This document shows positions 60,903 through 64,000 of a stretch of DNA of 64,000 nt, piece after piece. Numbering within the stretch: the first letter of the stretch is position 1; every line of letters starts with the position of its first letter. The translations under genes were made by a program, and so were the position numbers. A model generated the notes under the pieces. The model saw nothing but the letters and a program-made list of their open reading frames with translations, was not told the DNA's origin and made no database searches. The DNA comes from Hypoxylon rubiginosum. Taxonomy: Eukaryota > Ascomycota > Sordariomycetes > Xylariales > Hypoxylaceae. The stretch spans positions 124,001 to 188,000 of the forward strand of contig CADCXA010000024.1 of NCBI GenBank assembly GCA_902806565.1, read 5' to 3'.

Positions 60903-61601
60903 TTAACAGATCACAAATCCCCCTTAATGTAGTACCTAGGAACCGAATTACGTGGAATGGCTGATCGCTGTTTAGTGGACGAGACACAATTCCTTTGAAT
61001 CCGTCCAGCTTACCAGCTTACCAGCTTACCACCACCACCACCAGGTTTCAGCTTAGTTGTCGTCCCAGGGCCTCGTCCTCCATCCCCTTCCATCCTCGCC
61101 CACATTTTCATACGTTTCCCGTTGACAAACACCAACTTGTTGTACCGGTATTCATCGAGACTCGGTATACACGAAAGGAATCGTCCGCACAATTTCTCGA
61201 GTATTTCGCTTGCTGGTCATCTAGATACCTAAAACAGATAGTTCATTTAGCCTTTTCCCATCAATCGAGGGCTTCGATGCCCCACCGTCCGGCACTGCCA
61301 TTTATTCCCATTCAACCGACGAGTTCAGACGAGTTTCGGCCAAGATTCGACTCGCCGCGCGTTCCATTCTTTATCATCACCATCACCATCACGGTGTCGA
61401 ATCCACAGTCGAGTCCAGATAGTCCGTAACTTGAGTTTGCCTCGCTCGCCTTGTTTCTATTTAGCTTTGTCTACTAGGCGCCGTCGCCCATTTCCCACGT
61501 TCGATTAGCTTTAATGTAAACAGCCGTCGTCCGTTCGCTCGTCTTATCGACCCTCAAGTCCGGTTATCTATTACCGCCGACTCCGCGTTGACGTCTTCAA
61601 T
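60903..61601 (+). promoter_or_regulatory. IRE1 promoter and leader with short uORFs
   Basis: 700 bp between the array and the IRE1 start codon. Upstream ATGs are at 60927 (ATG-TAG), 60957 (13 codons), 61277 (50 codons, to 61429) and 61514 (ATG-TAA, start followed at once by stop). The transcription start is unknown, so which of these lie in the mRNA is uncertain. CACCACCACCACCACC-type repeats occur near 61030 and ATCACC repeats near 61376. Confidence 0.5.
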
Positions 61602-64000
61602 ATGCTGCGACGGCCTCCTGGCGAGGGACGGCTTGTCGCCCAACCGCGCAAGGTCCTACTCGCCTTTGCCGTCTTCCTCCTACCCTGGCTTCAGCTTGTC
61701 GACGCTCAGCCGCAGCAACTCCGACAGCAGTCTCATCCCGAACGGGCTCCCATTGCCAACGTTCTCAATGACCATCCAAAAATAGCTGTGGATAAACACA
61801 GTGTCCACAGCCCAGATGCCGCAAGTGCCCACCACGAGTCCGCCTTTGGCGGCCAGCGAGTCGCGGACGATGTCGCCGCTGTTAAACCCTCCGACGCACG
61901 CAGGGCTCGCGAGAAACGAGCCACGGGCCGAGAGAATACGGCGACCGCCGCCGACGAATACTTAGCTGATAACCAGCAACTTAAAAACGTACGCATTCCT
62001 GACGATGCGAGCGCCCTCGCGACTTTGGCTCCGGCTCCGTCCGTTCGAGCACCAAATCCTCCTAGACATTTGCCTAGCCTGCCTCCCGGTGCTGGGCCTT
62101 CCTCGCCGCATACTGCGCGGAGTCTGGAGAAATGGGAAGTGGAAGATTACATTCTTCTGGCGACCGTCGATGGACACCTTTATGCTGTCAACCGCGAATC
62201 CGGCGACGAACGCTGGCATCTCCAGGTTGAACAGCCCATTGTCGAAACCATTCACCACCGTCTTAATGCTTCCCTGGCTGACGATCAAGTCGGCCACGAC
62301 CAAGGCCACGGCCACCGGTACGACCACCATCCCATGGACGACTACATCTGGGCTGTCGAGCCTACGCAGAACGGCGCCCTCTACGTCTGGGCGCCGTCCG
62401 GTTTCGGCAGCGGTCTGATGAGCACGGGCTTTACTATGAAGCAGCTGGTGGATGATTTTGGTTCCTACGCCGTTCAGAATCCGCCCGTCGTCTACACAGG
62501 CCACAAAAAGACGACCATGATTACCCTCGACGCCGCAACCGGCCGTGTCTTGAAGTGGTTTGGGCAGGCTGGCTCTCAGGTCGACCAGAGTGCCACCTGC
62601 TTTCCCCCGAACGGTCGCTTTATCGACTCGGATAGCGAAGAATGTAGCAACAGCGGCATCATCACTCTCGGTCGGACAGAGTACATCGTTACCATACATC
62701 GCTCTGACGACGGAAGGGAGCTTGCCACCCTTAAGTACGCCGAATGGGGACCTAATATTTATGACAACGATCTTCTTCAACAATACAGGGCGACGCAGGA
62801 TAATCGATATTTCACCAGTCAGCACGACGGCAAGGTATACGCCCTCGTGCATCCCACCGGTTTTACGTCCTTTGCGCTCCAGTTCCCCGTTCCAGTCGCC
62901 CGCGTCTTTGATATTGCTAGGCCGGAAGATGTTCCGTCCGGCAGCAATCCTGAACTGGTCCTACTTCCTCAGCCCATCCCCCCTGCCCGGGATGAGGACT
63001 CGGCCCGCGCCAGAAGCGTTCGCGTCTTCCTCAACCAGACCGAGTCCGGTAGTTGGTATGCCATGTCCGGCTTGTCGTACCCTCTCATCGTTGATGCTCC
63101 TGCGGCGGAAGCCGGCCGTACGAACCGATGGGATAGCGCGCGTACTTCCGATTCTCTCGACGCCGCTTGGGCGAATAGGGTGCTGGTTGGGACCCATGTT
63201 CTAGGGAATGCCAGGGGCGTCACGCAGCGGCCGCCGACTCTGCCTCCGAGCTTACCTTCGCACCCCTTTCCTCCAGAGTCCGATAACGACGACAACGAAT
63301 CTGCCGTGCCTTCTCCGTTTCCCGATTCCGCCTCTGAGCCCCAAAGCATCGTTGAAAGCCTCAGCACACTCCCCCAATACGCTGCCGATAAGACTCTGGA
63401 TTTTCTTATGAACCCCGTCCTGCTGGCGTTTGTACTGTACTTCTTGTTCCGCTACTACAGGGATCTAATTCGATGGTCCAAGCGACGCATCAAGCCCAAG
63501 GGCTATCTTGATACTTTGACATACGTGTCTTCGACAGATCCCAGCGATATTCCTCCCCCGGATCGTGTCGCTAATGAACTTCGTACGTCGAGTCTCGATG
63601 CGGATGAGAAGCAGCATCAGCCACCAACCATCGAGGTAGAAAGTATTGGAAAGACCGGGACTGCTGTGGTGTCTAGCGTGGAGCTCGACTCGGGGGACGC
63701 AGAAGGTGAGCGCGATCAGCAGGCTGAGGGGGACTCCCCCGAGAAGAAGAAGAAAGCCCATCGCGGACGGAGAGGAGGGATCAAGCATCGCAAGGGAGCT
63801 AAGAAACAACGGGACGCGTCCGAGAACCCGGACGAGAAACTTTACTTGGATACTGGAGAGGGTATCCCAGGCCTTCAGAACGTCGGCATGCCGCCCAAGC
63901 TCGAGCCGAATATCACGACGATGAGCAATGATCCCGAGGATGTGAGCGGTCCGATCGTCAAGATCGGCGGCATCGAGGTCAACCAGGATGAGCAGCTCGG
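61602..64000 (+). CDS. IRE1: IRE1 unfolded-protein-response sensor, 5' part
   Basis: An uninterrupted frame from the ATG at 61602 to the window end gives 799 residues; the gene runs on. The signal peptide is about 18-35 (VLLAFAVFLLPWLQLVDA). The luminal sensor domain shows the family pattern: DYILLATVDGHLYAVNRESGD, LKWFGQAGS, EYIVTIHRSDDGRELATLKYAEW, NRYFTSQHDGKVYAL, and GSWYAMSGLSYPLIVDAP. A TM segment lies at about 604-622 (NPVLLAFVLYFLFRYY), then a basic cytosolic linker (KKKKAHRGRRGG). The last residues (VKIGGIEVNQDEQLG) are the start of the kinase P-loop, so kinase and RNase domains are outside. IRE1 senses unfolded protein in the ER and splices HAC1/XBP1-type mRNA. A Ser/Asp-rich luminal region before the TM is long for the family. 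Confidence 0.95.
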   Translation, partial: MLRRPPGEGRLVAQPRKVLLAFAVFLLPWLQLVDAQPQQLRQQSHPERAPIANVLNDHPKIAVDKHSVHSPDAASAHHESAFGGQRVADDVAAVKPSDARRAREKRATGRENTATAADEYLADNQQLKNVRIPDDASALATLAPAPSVRAPNPPRHLPSLPPGAGPSSPHTARSLEKWEVEDYILLATVDGHLYAVNRESGDERWHLQVEQPIVETIHHRLNASLADDQVGHDQGHGHRYDHHPMDDYIWAVEPTQNGALYVWAPSGFGSGLMSTGFTMKQLVDDFGSYAVQNPPVVYTGHKKTTMITLDAATGRVLKWFGQAGSQVDQSATCFPPNGRFIDSDSEECSNSGIITLGRTEYIVTIHRSDDGRELATLKYAEWGPNIYDNDLLQQYRATQDNRYFTSQHDGKVYALVHPTGFTSFALQFPVPVARVFDIARPEDVPSGSNPELVLLPQPIPPARDEDSARARSVRVFLNQTESGSWYAMSGLSYPLIVDAPAAEAGRTNRWDSARTSDSLDAAWANRVLVGTHVLGNARGVTQRPPTLPPSLPSHPFPPESDNDDNESAVPSPFPDSASEPQSIVESLSTLPQYAADKTLDFLMNPVLLAFVLYFLFRYYRDLIRWSKRRIKPKGYLDTLTYVSSTDPSDIPPPDRVANELRTSSLDADEKQHQPPTIEVESIGKTGTAVVSSVELDSGDAEGERDQQAEGDSPEKKKKAHRGRRGGIKHRKGAKKQRDASENPDEKLYLDTGEGIPGLQNVGMPPKLEPNITTMSNDPEDVSGPIVKIGGIEVNQDEQL

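Noticed and set aside
60995..61429. 144-codon frame as an independent gene upstream of IRE1
   Set aside because: It has no ATG until 61277, reads as Ser/Thr/Pro-rich low complexity, and lies in the probable IRE1 leader; only the ATG-started 50-codon part is kept, as a uORF.
1..64000. CRISPR array or bacterial operon
   Set aside because: No regular repeat-spacer array of CRISPR size; genes have spliceosomal introns. The 11-bp array at 60.75 kb is far too short in unit length.

Overview
The window is 64 kb from a filamentous ascomycete (Pezizomycotina). Supporting signs are short GT-AG introns of about 45-110 bp with CTAAC-like branch points, compact genes on both strands, secreted AA9 and M20 enzymes, Trs130/Hel2/IRE1-type eukaryotic housekeeping genes, and an AT island that looks like the product of repeat-induced point mutation (RIP). 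Sordariomycetes is the likely class, but the genus cannot be fixed from sequence alone.

Layout, left to right. 0-13 kb is dense housekeeping: the 3' end of an unidentified gene, an ILM1-family membrane protein (-), the geranylgeranyltransferase I beta subunit CDC43 (+, divergent from ILM1), TRAPPII subunit Trs130 (-, three exons), methylthioribose-1-phosphate isomerase MRI1 (+, three exons), a tRNA-like Pol III element with a large hairpin, and a secreted M20 peptidase (-). 13-30 kb is mixed: a small secreted protein, a five-exon protein kinase with a long disordered tail, a DUF3445 (heme-dependent N-demethylase-like) membrane protein with a GC-AG intron, an AA9 lytic polysaccharide monooxygenase, a YdeI/OmdA-like protein, a mitochondrial phosphate carrier, a YeeZ-like SDR and a cytochrome P450. 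30-49 kb is looser: a fringe-like glycosyltransferase, a glutamine-rich orphan, the Hel2/ZNF598 ubiquitin ligase, a SWIB-domain protein and a Git3/cAMP-receptor-like GPCR, separated by long intergenic stretches. 49.5-60.65 kb is an almost pure A+T island without genes. 60.75-60.90 kb is an array of fourteen 11-bp units built on AAGNCTT. From 61.6 kb to the window end lies the 5' part of IRE1 (luminal domain, TM segment, linker), cut off before the kinase and RNase domains.

No biosynthetic cluster, CRISPR array, intact transposon or canonical tRNA/rRNA was seen. Several genes concern the secretory pathway or protein quality control (Trs130, Hel2, IRE1, the GT31-like enzyme), but they do not look co-regulated. 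The least explained features are the 11-bp phased array between the RIP island and IRE1, the tRNA-like element ending in a 17-bp B-box hairpin, a repeated TACCTAGGTA palindrome outside exons, and the start-stop uORFs in front of IRE1. Gene models were spliced by eye using frame, splice consensus and family conservation; totals divisible by three support each one.
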